From Omphiscola glabra (lineage: Eukaryota > Mollusca > Gastropoda > Lymnaeidae), in NCBI GenBank assembly GCA_964017045.1, contig OZ024794.1, positions 27,729,315 through 27,793,314 on the forward strand: 64,000 nucleotides of DNA, given 5' to 3'. Shown here piece after piece: positions 47,218 through 57,336 of this stretch. Made by a program: the position numbers and the translations under genes. Below the pieces are notes generated by a model, which saw only the letters and a list, made by a program, of their open reading frames with translations, did no database searches and was not told where the DNA came from. How positions within the stretch are numbered: position 1 is the stretch's first letter; each line of letters begins with the position of its first letter.

Positions 47218-47400
47218 CTATCCATTTGTGTTAGCGTTGCAACTCCAGTAGCCGCAGATGTTTGTCTGCTCGGTCACGTGGTTCACAACCACCAGTAACA
47301 AATTATCATCAAGTGACATTACGCTGGTATTCGAGGGGCTAAGTGAGGTCCTACAGCGGAGGGTATTGTCGTGGTTAGTCAGCTTATAGTTATTCATAAT
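47218..47400 (-). other. Possible exon-like open stretch, unassigned
   Basis: On the minus strand the last ~55 codons before a stop at 47218 read with coding-like composition, including TLRCRTSLSPSNTSVMSLDD, then LLLVVVNHVTEQTNICGYWS and CNANTNG. It has three Cys in a C-x(n)-C-x3-C arrangement and alternating hydrophobic stretches, which would suit a secreted or beta-rich domain. The sequence upstream on the minus strand is A/T-rich and low-complexity, so the coding part, if real, would begin at an acceptor near 47393. That acceptor has a weak pyrimidine tract. I do not recognise a family; this may be chance. Confidence 0.25.
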
Positions 47401-47865
47401 GGTGTATAATGACGATGTTTTTTTATAACAAAATTGTTTTTTTTTTGGTGGCATTTCGGAAATTCCCGATGATGTAGACAGCATATCTAAGTAGAGTATT
47501 TAAATGGTAGAGCTTGCATTATGAAGGGCCTGTTTTTAAATCACACTCTAGACATAATATTGCACTCTTATTCAACCGTTGTGGGGGTGGGGTGGGGGGG
47601 GGAAGGGCTGAAAGTGTCCCAATAAGAGAAACTTTGTTAGACTGTGGTCCGGTGGAATCAACTCGGTGTCAACGTGGAATTGGAGAACTCACGAGAGACT
47701 ATCAGCTTCGGGGATATTTATCATGTTATTGCAGTAAATAAACATGCGATTGTTGCAAAGATGGTTAAAATTATGTGTGTTTTTTTAGAGACCTGGTGTC
47801 TGGGATATTCTTGATTATAGCTAGCTGTTGGCATAGTCTGGCGACATGCCAGATCGTTATTTCTA

Positions 47866-48180
47866 CGGTCTAGTAATATGTTACTTAATTATTTGTATGG
47901 TCTAGTAATGTTACTTAATTATTTGTATGTCTAGTAATGTTACTTAATTATTTGTATGTCTAGTAATGTTACTTAATTATTTGTATGGTCTAGTAATGTT
48001 ACTTAATTATTTGTATGGTCTAGTAATATGTTACTTAATTATTTGTATGGTCTAGTAATGTTACTTAATTATTTGTATGGTCTAGTAATATGTTACTTAA
48101 TTATTTGAATGGTCTCGTTCGTTATTCATATGTTTAGTGATATGTTAGTTCGTTATTTGTATCGTTTAGTAATATGTTAA
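47866..48180. repeat. 30-32-bp minisatellite, about 10 copies
   Basis: GTCTAGTAATGTTACTTAAT then TATTTGTATG, with optional extra bases (TGGTC, AATATG) that make copies 29-32 bp long. Confidence 0.93.
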
Positions 48181-48530
48181 ATACACCACTCTATTTAAGT
48201 ACAAAATTACTCAACTATGTTTACTACAAATATATATTCTAATTTTAAATTAAAAACATTTTTTTCCATAAATATCACTATATTTCTAAAATTACATTTT
48301 CGCTTTTTTAAAAAAAACTACACTTTCCAACACGGGTTTTTCCCACACCCTGTGTTGTGACACACAACAAATTGATTTTAGTCCAGCAAATAGCGCCTGT
48401 CAAACAAGACACATTAAACCTACAGCGCTCACTCATACACCTGTTGCACCGATCAACATGTGCGCTAAATGTGCGGCCAGCAATGTACTCCACTCCGGTG
48501 TGTTGTGAATTCATGAATTTGTTGCCTTAA
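48181..48530. other. No gene seen
   Basis: AT-rich, then a unique stretch. Nothing recognised. Confidence 0.5.
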
Positions 48531-48532
48531 AG

Positions 48533-48722
48533 GGTCGGTTCACACGATCAAATTTTCCTTCAAGCATTTGATGCAATTCGTCTATGAAGCCTTGTCATAA
48601 CTTTCAAATTAATATTTGATAAAATTCCCCCCCTCCCCCCCCCCCCAAAAAAAAGAAACCACGCACAAATTAGTGCGTTCATACATCAATTTGATGCGAA
48701 ATTTGATCGTGTGAACTGACGT
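48533..48722. mobile_element. Inverted-repeat element (MITE), superfamily unclear
   Basis: The left end GTCGGTTCACACGATCAAAT and the right end ATTTGATCGTGTGAACTGAC form an inverted repeat of about 22 bp with one mismatch. The interior has a C run and GCACAAATTAGTGCGTTC. I could not settle a target duplication, so no superfamily is given. Confidence 0.75.
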
Positions 48723-49215
48723 TATAGAAGAGCTGGGACATCGGCTTTTAAAACCACTCATTTAGTTATTTGCACATTTTTATGATAAAATCAGGAGGCG
48801 ATTAGGGTATTTCTTTTGTGTTGCTTTTTCTGAGGTTTCGGGGTAAATAGTTGAGGAAAGTATGGAACTATTATCCAGAAGATTGAAAGAATTGACATTG
48901 ACGTTGTCTTAAACGTATCCTCTTGGAGGCCTTTAAACGTGACAGCAGACCAAACAAAATATTAATGGCCAAATCGATAGACACACAAACAAAATGCTAA
49001 TGGCAAAATCGATAGATGCTAATGATTTATGTGATATCAATCAAAACAACATCCTAATGGCGTAATTGATATCGAACCAAAACAGAACGCCAATGGCACA
49101 AGTGATATTTAAGCAAGCGGAAAGCTCACGGAAAATGACCAGTGATATATAACCAAGCAGAAAGCTAATGGGAAGAAATGGTATCAAACCAAGCAGAATG
49201 CTAGCAACACCATAC
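48723..49215. repeat. Unique sequence then a decayed repeat
   Basis: From about 48935, segments such as CAAAATGCTAATGGCAAAAT and CGATAGA recur with irregular spacing and heavy divergence. An old array, with no reliable period. 48723-48934 shows nothing. Confidence 0.6.
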
Positions 49216-49261
49216 GCCTTCCCCTTCTGAGAATTCCATTCTGTGGGCGCATGATAAGTAA

Positions 49262-49657
49262 CTGCCTACCACCTATGTGTTGTGATAAGTGTTTCGGACA
49301 CAATAATCACCACGTCTTCATTTATTCGCGTAAACCTTGGCAGACGCAAAGAAAATATTGCGGAATCGTTATTTGGTCGGTAGTTGAACTGGTGAGGAAT
49401 TTGATTCAAATTTTTTTTTAATCTTTTGGAATCGTTTACTATTTTAGCGTAATAGATTACGCCTACCACCTATGTGTTGTGATAAGTGTTTCGGACACAA
49501 TAATCACCACGTCTTCATTTATTCGCATAAACCTTGGCAGACGCAAAGAAAATATTGCGGAATCGTTATTTGGTCGGTACTTGAACTGGTGAGGAATTTG
49601 ATTCAAATTCTTTAAAAATCTTTTGGAATCGTTTACTATTTTAGCGTAATAGATTAC
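49262..49657. repeat. 197-bp tandem duplication, 2 copies
   Basis: GCCTACCACCTATGTGTTGT starts both copies (49264 and 49461), and both end in TTAGCGTAATAGATTA. They differ at only a handful of positions. Each copy carries the same minus-strand frame of about 65 codons (ends SETLITTHRW). The few differences change amino acids about as often as not, so there is no sign of protein constraint. Confidence 0.93.
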
Positions 49658-49918
49658 AAGATCTTCGTAAATTAACATGTCAGAGTCGTTATCTCAGAGT
49701 TCTCTGAACTGCCACAAACTTAATGCATATTCTGAGGGGATCTACTCTCTCCATTCGGTTTTAATATAAAAAGGGGTGGGGGTGGGAGGCAATATCGTCC
49801 CTTGATGCAATCTAACCAGACTCCATACGCTTCATGCTAAAAGTAAACTCCGTACAGCTTGAGTGACAACCCAAGATCCACGCGCCGACATACCAACCCA
49901 AGCTACGTACGCCTACAT

Positions 49919-51119
49919 GCCGGTGTGACGATCCGAGGCTGGACTTTAGAAAATTCTTTACTCATATATCCGCCCCTGAAAACCCTTGTAAGATGATACC
50001 ATTCCTCCCCCTTGTTTTGCATAGACCACTCAACCCAAAAGCGTGAATTTTGTGTTCAACTCCTATCATTGATGAGCCTTGAGAAAATAATACCTCCCCC
50101 CCCCCCCCTTTTTCGGTATTGCCCTGGAGACAGCAAAGCGGAGTAACGTCCCTTGTTGTTATTGCATTCTTAAACCAGATAGCTCACGCAAAAGCATGAT
50201 TATGGATTTTGTACCTCACACCGATAAACTTTGAGGGTAGAAGGTCAAGCCCGCAATATCAGAAATGATCATCATTGGATGGGGAAAGCATACAACATTT
50301 AAATCATCCAATTGAATTATCACACAACTCGAATAAATAGCCAGAACAAGCAAGAATATGTCTTTATGATCTTATCACTTGACTGTGGACGCTGGAAGGA
50401 ACTAGACTTAGACCTTCATTAGCGTGATACATAACTGCAACCCAGCAAGTATGTCTTTTTAAGATCTGATCACTTAACCGTGTATGCTGGCAGTACCTAG
50501 ACTTAGGTCTACATTAGGGTGATCATTAACTGCGACTGCTACCTGGAATAATACCTGGTTTCTATCACTGGACCGATTGACCTTGAAGCTGGAACTAGGG
50601 GATTGATCTACATCCTACACCAAACTACCTGACGGCTACTAGGACTTGGAGATCCAGGGACTCTTTCTACCACGATTCGTCGCTGGAGAGTCATCTTCAC
50701 CATCGCCGAGATCCCACGGAACTTACGACCGGGAACTCCGCCTTCACTACTCTACGCTTGTGATCCACCGAGATCATCGTGGAAATATATAAACGTTAAG
50801 TCCCCAAGGAATGAACATAGTATCTTCAGCATTTATAATGATGATAACATTAGTGTGTCAGTGACCTTTGAAGTACATTGGAATATCTCGTCTAATTATA
50901 TGACGTCTTTTGTAAATAATAATAATCAATAAATCCTTGTATTTATTTCTCGTTTAACAAATAGTTCGTTTCAGTCTATACTTTATGTACATAGTTAGTT
51001 TATTATGTCTGTGAGGTGATTTGGCTAGAGTAAAGAATCCCTGGACAAAGAGCTAATAAGAGATCTCGTACGAGAGATACTCCTCAATATTATATTATAA
51101 GACAGATCACCACAGCCGG
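49919..51119 (+). mobile_element. Solo LTR, 1191 bp, perfect 5-bp target duplication
   Basis: The LTR body is 49924-51114. It begins TGTGACGATC and ends GATCACCACA, inverted matches with TG...CA ends. GCCGG flanks both sides exactly (49919-49923 and 51115-51119). A TATA-like ATATATAAACG lies at 50785-50795 and an AATAAA polyadenylation signal at 50928-50933, both in plus orientation. Within the upstream part, a segment of about 100 bp is doubled (50350-50450 and 50450-50545, sharing TGATC(A)CTTGAC/CTTAACCGTG and CTAGACTTAG). No internal gag-pol region remains, so the element was probably removed by LTR-LTR recombination. Family within the LTR retrotransposons not assigned. Confidence 0.85.
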
Positions 51120-51224
51120 TCCGAGCTACGTGCGTCTACATACCAACCTAGCAGGGTGTCCAATAACTTCAAATCTGGCAATCAAATATTCAATGACATC
51201 TCTTTAATTATTTAGATCTCAGTT

Positions 51225-52242
51225 TGATGGACCAGTGGACTGGCGTGACTCGGGTTGGACAGGCGTGACTCGGGGAGGGCAGGCATGACTCGAGGTGGAC
51301 AGGCGTGACTCGGGGTGGACAGGCGTGACTCGAGGTGGACAGGCGTGACTCGGGGTGGACAGGCGTGACTCGAGGTGGACAGGCGTGACTCGAGGTGGAC
51401 AGCCCTGACTCGGGGTGGACAGCCGTGACTCTGCGTTGACAGACGTGACTCGGGGTGGACAGACGTGACTCGAGGTGGACAGGCGGGACTCGGGGTGGAC
51501 AGGCGTGACTCGGTTTGGACAGGCGTGACTCGAGGTGGAAAGCCCTGACTCGGGGTGGACAGCCGTGACTCTGCGTTGACAGACGTGACTCGGGGTGGAC
51601 AGACGTGACTCGGGGTGGACAGACGTGACTCGAGGTGGACAGGCGGGACTCGGGGTGGACAGGCGTGACTCGGTTTGGACAGGCGTGACTCGAGGTGGAC
51701 AGCCGTGACTCGGGGTGGACAGCCGTGACTCTGCGTTGACAGACGTGACTCGGGGTGGACAGACGTGACTCGGGGTGGACAGACGTGACTCGGGATGGAC
51801 AGGCGTGACTCGGGGTGGACAGGCGTGACTCGGGGTGGACAGCCGTGACTCTGCGTTGACAGACGTGACTCGGGATGGACAGGCGTGACTCGGGGTGGAC
51901 AGCCGTGACTCGAGGTGGACAGCCGTGACTCGGGGTGGACAGCCGTGACTCGAGGTGGACAGCCGTGACTCGGGGTGGACAGCCGTGACTCTGCGTTGAC
52001 AGACGTGACTCGGGGTGGACAGACGTGACTCGGGGTGGACAGACGTGACTCGGGGTGGACAGGCGGGACTCGGGGTGGACAGGCGTGACTCGGGGTGGAC
52101 AGGCGTGACTCGGGGTGGACAGACGTGACTCGGGGTGGACAGGCGGGACTCGGGGTGGACAGGCGTGACTCGGGGTGGACAGACGTGACTCGGGGTGGAC
52201 AGGCGGGACTCGGGGTGGACAGACGTGACTCAAGCGATCATG
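51225..52242. repeat. 20-bp satellite, about 51 copies, with higher-order order
   Basis: The unit is ACAGGCGTGACTCGGGGTGG. Variants (AGACG, AGCCG, GGCGGGACT, CGAGGTGG, and TCTGCGTTG in place of TCGGGGTGG) recur in a set order. The TCTGCGTTGACAGACG variant lies near 51431, 51571, 51731, 51851 and 51991, at spacings of 140, 160, 120 and 140 bp. Blocks of six to eight units were therefore amplified together. A minus frame of 355 codons runs through it because three units (60 nt) contain no stop in that frame. I do not call a protein. Confidence 0.96.
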
Positions 52243-52782
52243 GGGCTTCAATATTTTAGTTTTAGAACAGACCATTGCATCGTTTTCTTTCCAGTGACAG
52301 GCACAAGATCCTCACATTGTATGCAAGAAGCATTTTTAAAAGTCAAAATTGGTGTAGCCAAGTTATTTGTATATATAGTAATCATGTGCTCTGGTGAGAT
52401 TGGCGTGACATAAAGGTAGCAGTTTCAGTATTACTAACCTGAACAAAAAGTGTATAAACAATATTCATCAAAAGGACCCCGACCTAAAAGAAAAACAAAC
52501 AAACAAACAAAGCCCGAATAATCTCAACAATAATCAATCAACAAAGACAAAAGTTTGTCTTGAAAGTAAGTTCTAAACTTTTTCGAAAAACTTATTTACA
52601 TGTAAAATTAAAATAAGTGATATATAATATATAAACAAAGATATATTTATGTTAATTTTTGTCAGCTCCTTAATTATTACTTATTCAGCCCTTATCATCG
52701 ATTAAGGGAAAAAGTTGTATACACAAACGTAGACCATGTGATTAACTCAGTTCCCCATCTGCTAAGATGTAATAAAGGGATA
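52243..52782. other. No gene seen
   Basis: AT-rich unique sequence after the array. Nothing recognised. Confidence 0.5.
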
Positions 52783-52938
52783 CCGGAAATTTGATCGAGA
52801 GAAATTTCGTCGACAGAAAATTTAGCGAAGGAAATTTGATCGTTCGGAAATTTGGTCGAATCTTTTTTTCAGTTCCCACGTCAAAATTTTCGTCAAATTT
52901 CTTTTTGAACGCACTATACTATATAGTAAAACAAAATC
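52783..52938. mobile_element. Half copy of the 23371 foldback element
   Basis: GAGAGAAATTTCGTCGACAG, GGTCGAATCTTTTTTTCAGT, TCAAATTTCTTTTTGAACGC and a following ATAGTAAAACAAAAT match the left arm and centre of the element at 23371 in order. The right arm is absent; CR1/L2-type LINE sequence starts at 52939-52940. Confidence 0.85.
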
Positions 52939-52939
52939 C

Positions 52940-53760
52940 AACTGTACATACAATTTAACAAACATAATCATGAACTTAAAAATTACCATACATTAATTAA
53001 ATAAAACAAAACAAATGTGTATTCGCCCAACCATTCCATAACTATTTACATGTCAGGCCATGGACGGCACTCAGCAGCATTGTTTTTCGGTCAGAGGGGG
53101 GAATCAGTCAGGATAGTATAGTTTAAAGAGCTGTGTTTTACATACAGTTTTGATGGTTGTTATATTGCGGATGTGTAGTGGAAGAGAATTCCATTGTTTG
53201 GGAGCACTGAAAGAGAAAGATCGTTCACAGTATATTTTTGTTCGAGTCTTGGGGACAGAAAGAATACGCCCGTCTGGGGACGAGCGAAGCAGTCGAAGGG
53301 GTGAATAGACAGAGAGAAGTTCGGATAGATAGGAAGGGCAGGAATTCGAGAAAAAGTTGTGGCAGAGAACAGAGAGTTTATAGTCAATCCGTGCTTGTAA
53401 AACTAGCCAATGAAGTAGATGTGTGACGTGATCATGTTTTTTTTGCCTTTAGATCTAGCCTAGCAGCTGAGTTTTGAACATTTTGTCATTTTTCTAAGAA
53501 GTGTTTTGATGAACCTGCCACAAGAGAGTTGCAATAGTCAAAACAAAAGAGAACAAGAGCACAGACTAGTGTTTTTGTTGCACTAACTGTGAGGTAGTGG
53601 CGGATGGAGCTGAGCTGACGGATAGCGGTGTATGTAGAGCGACAAATGTGAGAGATATGATTATCGAGATACATGTTTTTCGACAGAATATAACAAAGAT
53701 TCCTAGCGGAGGATGTAAACTGTATGTCTGAGTAACCTACTTGAAAGGATTGATCGCGTA
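52940..53760 (-). mobile_element. CR1/L2-type LINE fragment, antisense
   Basis: Minus-strand pieces, in order, are VGYSDIQF (near 53735), SKNMYLDNHISHICRSTYTA, IRQLSSIRHYLTVSATKTLV, FDYCNSLVAGSSKHFLEK, VQNSAARLDLKAKK, HWLVLQARIDYKLSVLCHNF, CPSYLSELLSVYSPLR, SFSFSAPKQWNSLPLHIRNI and a stop (about 53105). This is the post-catalytic part of a CR1/L2-group reverse transcriptase, nearly complete in order, with only a few stops or frame changes. Its 3' UTR matches 41056-41220 but lacks the last ~70 bp and the (TAA)n tail, because the join to the half foldback element comes first. It is less decayed than the other LINE remains here. Confidence 0.93.
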
Positions 53761-54189
53761 AGCTCTCGCGTTAACATTAGCACGAGTAGAATCTACACTT
53801 TTCAATTGTCTAATTAATGAAACACGCAAAGCTCATTTGTCACACATGTTCATTCAACCCTCGCTACAGGAAAATTATTATTTTTTAAATGTTTAGTCTC
53901 ACTTCTTGGCGTAGCACATTACTCCACACACTAAAAGTTGTCACTGAAAGGAGCTTCATGAATAAAACTCATTATTCACGTTCCGCCAGCAACTATAGTT
54001 TAACCTGACCAACTTCAACAAGCTGCTACCGCTTATTCACGCAACATCACCAGGACGCCACGCCTTATCACCCCCACTCAGCCCCCCCCCCCCCGTCAAC
54101 ACCTCTTCACGCCCTTGCAAATCACCTCCCCATACTATAGGAACACGACACTCTCTAACAACACACACACACACACCCTTTTTCACGGA
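53761..54189. other. No gene seen
   Basis: Unique sequence; a C run at 54085 and a short (AC)n at 54160. Nothing recognised. Confidence 0.5.
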
Positions 54190-54560
54190 CCCGCCAACAC
54201 TTCTCCGCGCTCCATCACCACCTCTTAACACCCAATCATCAACTTTTCATCTCACATCACCACCTCTTAACACCCAATCATCAACTCTTCATCTCACATC
54301 ACCACCTCTTAACACCCAATCATCAACTCTTCATCTCACATCACCACCTCTTACCACCCAATCATCAACTCTTCATCTCACATCACCACCTCTTACCACC
54401 CAATCATCAACTCTTCATTTCACATCACCACCTCTTACCACCCAATCATCAACTCTTCATCTCACATCACCACCTCTTAACACCCAATCATCAACTCTTC
54501 ATCTCACATCACCACCTCTTACCACCCAATCATCAACTATTCATCTCACATCACCACCTT
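54190..54560. repeat. 42-bp minisatellite, about 9 copies
   Basis: ACATCACCACCTCTTAACAC then CCAATCATCAACTCTTCATC and TC. The only regular variant is TTAACAC/TTACCAC. Confidence 0.95.
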
Positions 54561-55135
54561 TTCATACCCGCATCCCTTTCACTTCTTGATATTTCCTCGC
54601 CCCTAACCTCTCGACTCTTACATCTTAAACACTGCAGCTCACTCTCACCCCTCTATTCTCACAACACCATTCAATTCTCTTCCACAACACCATTCGACTT
54701 ACACCAACAACGCCATTGAACTTTGTTCCTCAACACCATTCAAATTAATCCAAATAACACCCTTCATCTGTCTCTCACATCCCACACTCAAATGACTCCC
54801 ACAACACCATTCAACCGTCTCCCACAGCACCATTCAATTGTCTCCCACAACACCATTAAATTGTCTCCCACAAAACCATTCAAATGGCTCCCACAACACT
54901 ATTCAATTGTCTCCAACAACACCATTCAACTTACACCAACAACGCCATTGACCCGTGTTCCTCAACATCATTCAACTGTCTCTTACAACACCATTCAACT
55001 GTCTCCCTTAACCCCATTCAATTCTCTACATCAACACCATTCAATTGTCGCCCACAACACCATTCAACTTTCTTCAACAACTTCACTTGACTGTCTCCCA
55101 TAACACCCTTCAAATGTCTCCTACAATAACTCACC
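54561..55135. repeat. 23-bp minisatellite, about 20 copies, diverged
   Basis: From about 54655 the unit resembles CCACAACACCATTCAATTGT then CTC. A GAC/ACCAACAACGCCATTGA block occurs twice (54690 and 54930), so a longer block of about 240 bp was duplicated. 54561-54655 is C/T-rich and unique. Confidence 0.88.
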
Positions 55136-55369
55136 ACTCTATCACAGATGTATAAAACTCAGATGCCTAGACCCCCCCCCCCCTTTGGCTTGACATTTCT
55201 GGCAGTTAGCAACAGTTTGCCGGAGACACGACTAAACATTAGGGCCAATGCGATGTTCCTCCAGTGTATTTTTTCCCTAGCTTTCATGGTTTAAAATCAT
55301 TTTGAAAGTAGAAATAGACGTGGGTGAGCTGAGTGCCCTATGTGTTTAGATGGCTGGGAAGTGAATTTT
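55136..55369. other. No gene seen
   Basis: Unique sequence with a C run at 55171. Nothing recognised. Confidence 0.5.
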
Positions 55370-55375
55370 GTTAGT

Positions 55376-55933
55376 CAGACTTGTTCACTCTTACCAGGGT
55401 CGGCGCTAGGGGATGGCGAAGTGGGCGACCGCCCGCGCGTTGCCGTAGTATAATTATAATATACCTAAGCCTACTAATAGTTCCTAATCCAGGAACCTTT
55501 TTTGACAACCTTGATATTGGTAACAATGAGGCCGCGATGAGTAATTTGGACTAAAGCAATTAACTGTTAGAGGAAAAAATAGAAATTTCGGAAACTAAGC
55601 GAGTGAACAAATATCCGTTATGACGCGTCCCTTTATGACCAGAAAGGCCCCAGTACGACACGTCCCATTATGACCAGAAAGGCCCCAGTACGACTATAAC
55701 GTGTTTTTATATCCTATCGGGGAACATATAACGTCAACGGCCCCGCAAAATTCAATTTGCCCAATGCCTCGCACCCTCCTAGCGCCGGCCCTGGCTCTTA
55801 CGATTTTGGCGTACAATGTACGATTTTGAGGTGGTGACATTATATATTATATATATTGAATTTGTATTGTTTTTTACTATTAAGATAATGTATTAAACGA
55901 TTTAGTGTTGATATTGTACGAGTTTAAGGTCTG
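55376..55933. mobile_element. MITE copy split by a nested hAT insertion
   Basis: The left part, 55376-55394 (CAGACTTGTTCACTCTTAC), and the right part, 55802-55933 (starting GATTTTGGCGTACAATGTAC and ending AGTTTAAGGTCTG), together match, in inverted order, the uninterrupted element at 59622-59778. Removing the inserted hAT MITE and one target duplication leaves about 151 bp, close to the 157 bp of that copy. GTTAGT and GTTAGC flank the outer ends (5 of 6). Confidence 0.88.
55395..55793. mobile_element. hAT-type MITE nested in another element
   Basis: Begins CAGGGTCGGCGCTAGGGG and ends CCTCCTAGCGCCGGCCCTG, an inverted repeat of about 19 bp with few mismatches. The flanks ACTCTTAC (55387-55394) and GCTCTTAC (55794-55801) agree at 7 of 8. 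The interior has a short tandem duplication of about 39 bp with TTATGACCAGAAAGGCCCCA (about 55632 and 55671). 399 bp, no coding capacity. Confidence 0.93.
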
Positions 55934-55939
55934 GTTAGC

Positions 55940-56684
55940 GTTACCAATGATTTGACGGCTGTGGAGTACAGTCTTCAGGACCCACGTGAGGTCTCTGCAG
56001 AATGCCACCCTTCCGCAAAAGGTGGTGGGTGGAGGTGGGGGGGGGGTCAGATCGCAAAAACGACATTCAACATTAAAATAGGCATTGACCCCTGGTGCAT
56101 TTTGGTCAGTGATTCCCGCCGGTCCGCAAACACTGAAATGTTTGAGAAGCACTAACATAAGCGTCTCCGAAAACTTAACTCTGTCTTCAAAGACTTTCTG
56201 GTTTCATTAAGACACTTTCATTTTCAGTAGCATTCTTCACCATTTATTTTTGGTCTCACGAGAGTCTTAGTGAAGGAAAGTCATTTCAGGTATTTTCAGA
56301 AGAAAAAAAAAAAAAAAAAAAGGGGGGGGGGGGGGGGGGGGGTTTAACCAAAACATGGCCGGGTTGTTGAGTTGTTTATTAATGGAGGCGCAATACTTGC
56401 AAAGTATAGCACACACACACACACACAAAACACAACAAAAAGAACTTACCTATGGTGGACGTCTCTTTACGCAGTCGTCCACAGCAACTCTACAAGAAAA
56501 CAAAAAAGTTATCACACTCGTTTAAGAATAAACCCTTGCAAATGTAAGAATGGTGTGGCAGACTACAAACACGAATAATCTAATAACTCCACTAGAAGCT
56601 CTCCGCCCGCCCCTCCTAATCCGTGTTGCTCTTCGCTATCGTGTAACAACAAATGTCCAAGTGAATGATGGTGAACCTGTGGCA
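55940..56684. other. No gene seen; A run joined to G run
   Basis: Contains a run of about 18 A followed directly by about 22 G (56304-56342). The rest is unique, with a short (CA)n at 56411. Confidence 0.55.
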
Positions 56685-57110
56685 TTAGGTTTCACACGGC
56701 ATCCGATGTTGATTTAGCGGCACTGGCTTTTCGCATGGGTACACTCGAAGCACACGTTCACGGCGTGATCTGCGGCAGAAAGGAAGAAAAAAAAAACACA
56801 CTTCATGTCTTCTTGCCAGGTAAAGTTGTGCAGGCGAATGCTGTCGGTTAGGGGATGTGACAGCCGAAGCCGGGGTTTGTAGCCCCACACGACCGACATG
56901 TAGGTACAAGAGGGCGAGCGGGAACGGTGGGGAAGGGGGGTGATGGTGGAAAGGGGGGAGGATTAAAGTGGCAATGAGCGCTGGAATGCCGAGTCGATAC
57001 GGCGCGGTGGACGGAATCTGCCGAAGTGAATCGCGTGGAGATGCTGAAGTGCCAAGTGGTCGGTGGTTGCAAGGGCGGGGAGTAAGGTCTGTATAACATT
57101 TACGGATGGA
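56685..57110 (-). other. Possible exon-like region, unassigned
   Basis: GC-richer than its surroundings. The minus strand reads SVVWGYKPRLRLSHPLTDSI and RLHNFTWQEDMK, then a pyrimidine tract ending CTGCCGCAG (acceptor-like, AG at plus 56770-56771), then DHAVNVCFECTHAKSQCR and a stop. The acceptor resembles a strong 3' splice site. The only nearby donor-like GT would give an intron of about 31 bp, too short to be credible. I do not recognise a family; it could be a decayed gene piece or retroposed sequence. Confidence 0.25.
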
Positions 57111-57138
57111 CGGTAATATTGAAGTTATGACAAACTTA

Positions 57139-57336
57139 AAGAGCAACAGAGGCGCAGCTAAAGAAGCAGAAAGGGGGCAGTAGTCCCCGGGCGCCAGTGC
57201 ATAAGTTAGGGGCACCAAAATGGCCATCGATGGTAGTTTATCGTTGAACATGATGGGTTTCGGGGTTTAAGGGGGTCCGTGAAAATGAACATTGTTCCCT
57301 GGCGCTCAACACTCTAAATACGCCTCTGAAGAGCAA
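57139..57336. mobile_element. hAT-type MITE, CAGAGGCGTAG family (copy 2), perfect target duplication
   Basis: The body at 57147-57328 (182 bp) begins CAGAGGCGCAGC and ends CTAAATACGCCTCTG. AAGAGCAA flanks both ends exactly (57139-57146, 57329-57336). It shares CCCCGGGCGCCAG, TTAGGGGC and ATGATGGGTTT-type segments with the copy at 45445. Confidence 0.95.

Noticed and set aside
51208..52275. Minus-strand open frame of 355 codons rich in Pro/His/Ser/Arg
   Set aside because: It coincides with the 20-bp array; a 60-nt repeat without a stop in one frame produces it automatically. No domain, signal or splice context.
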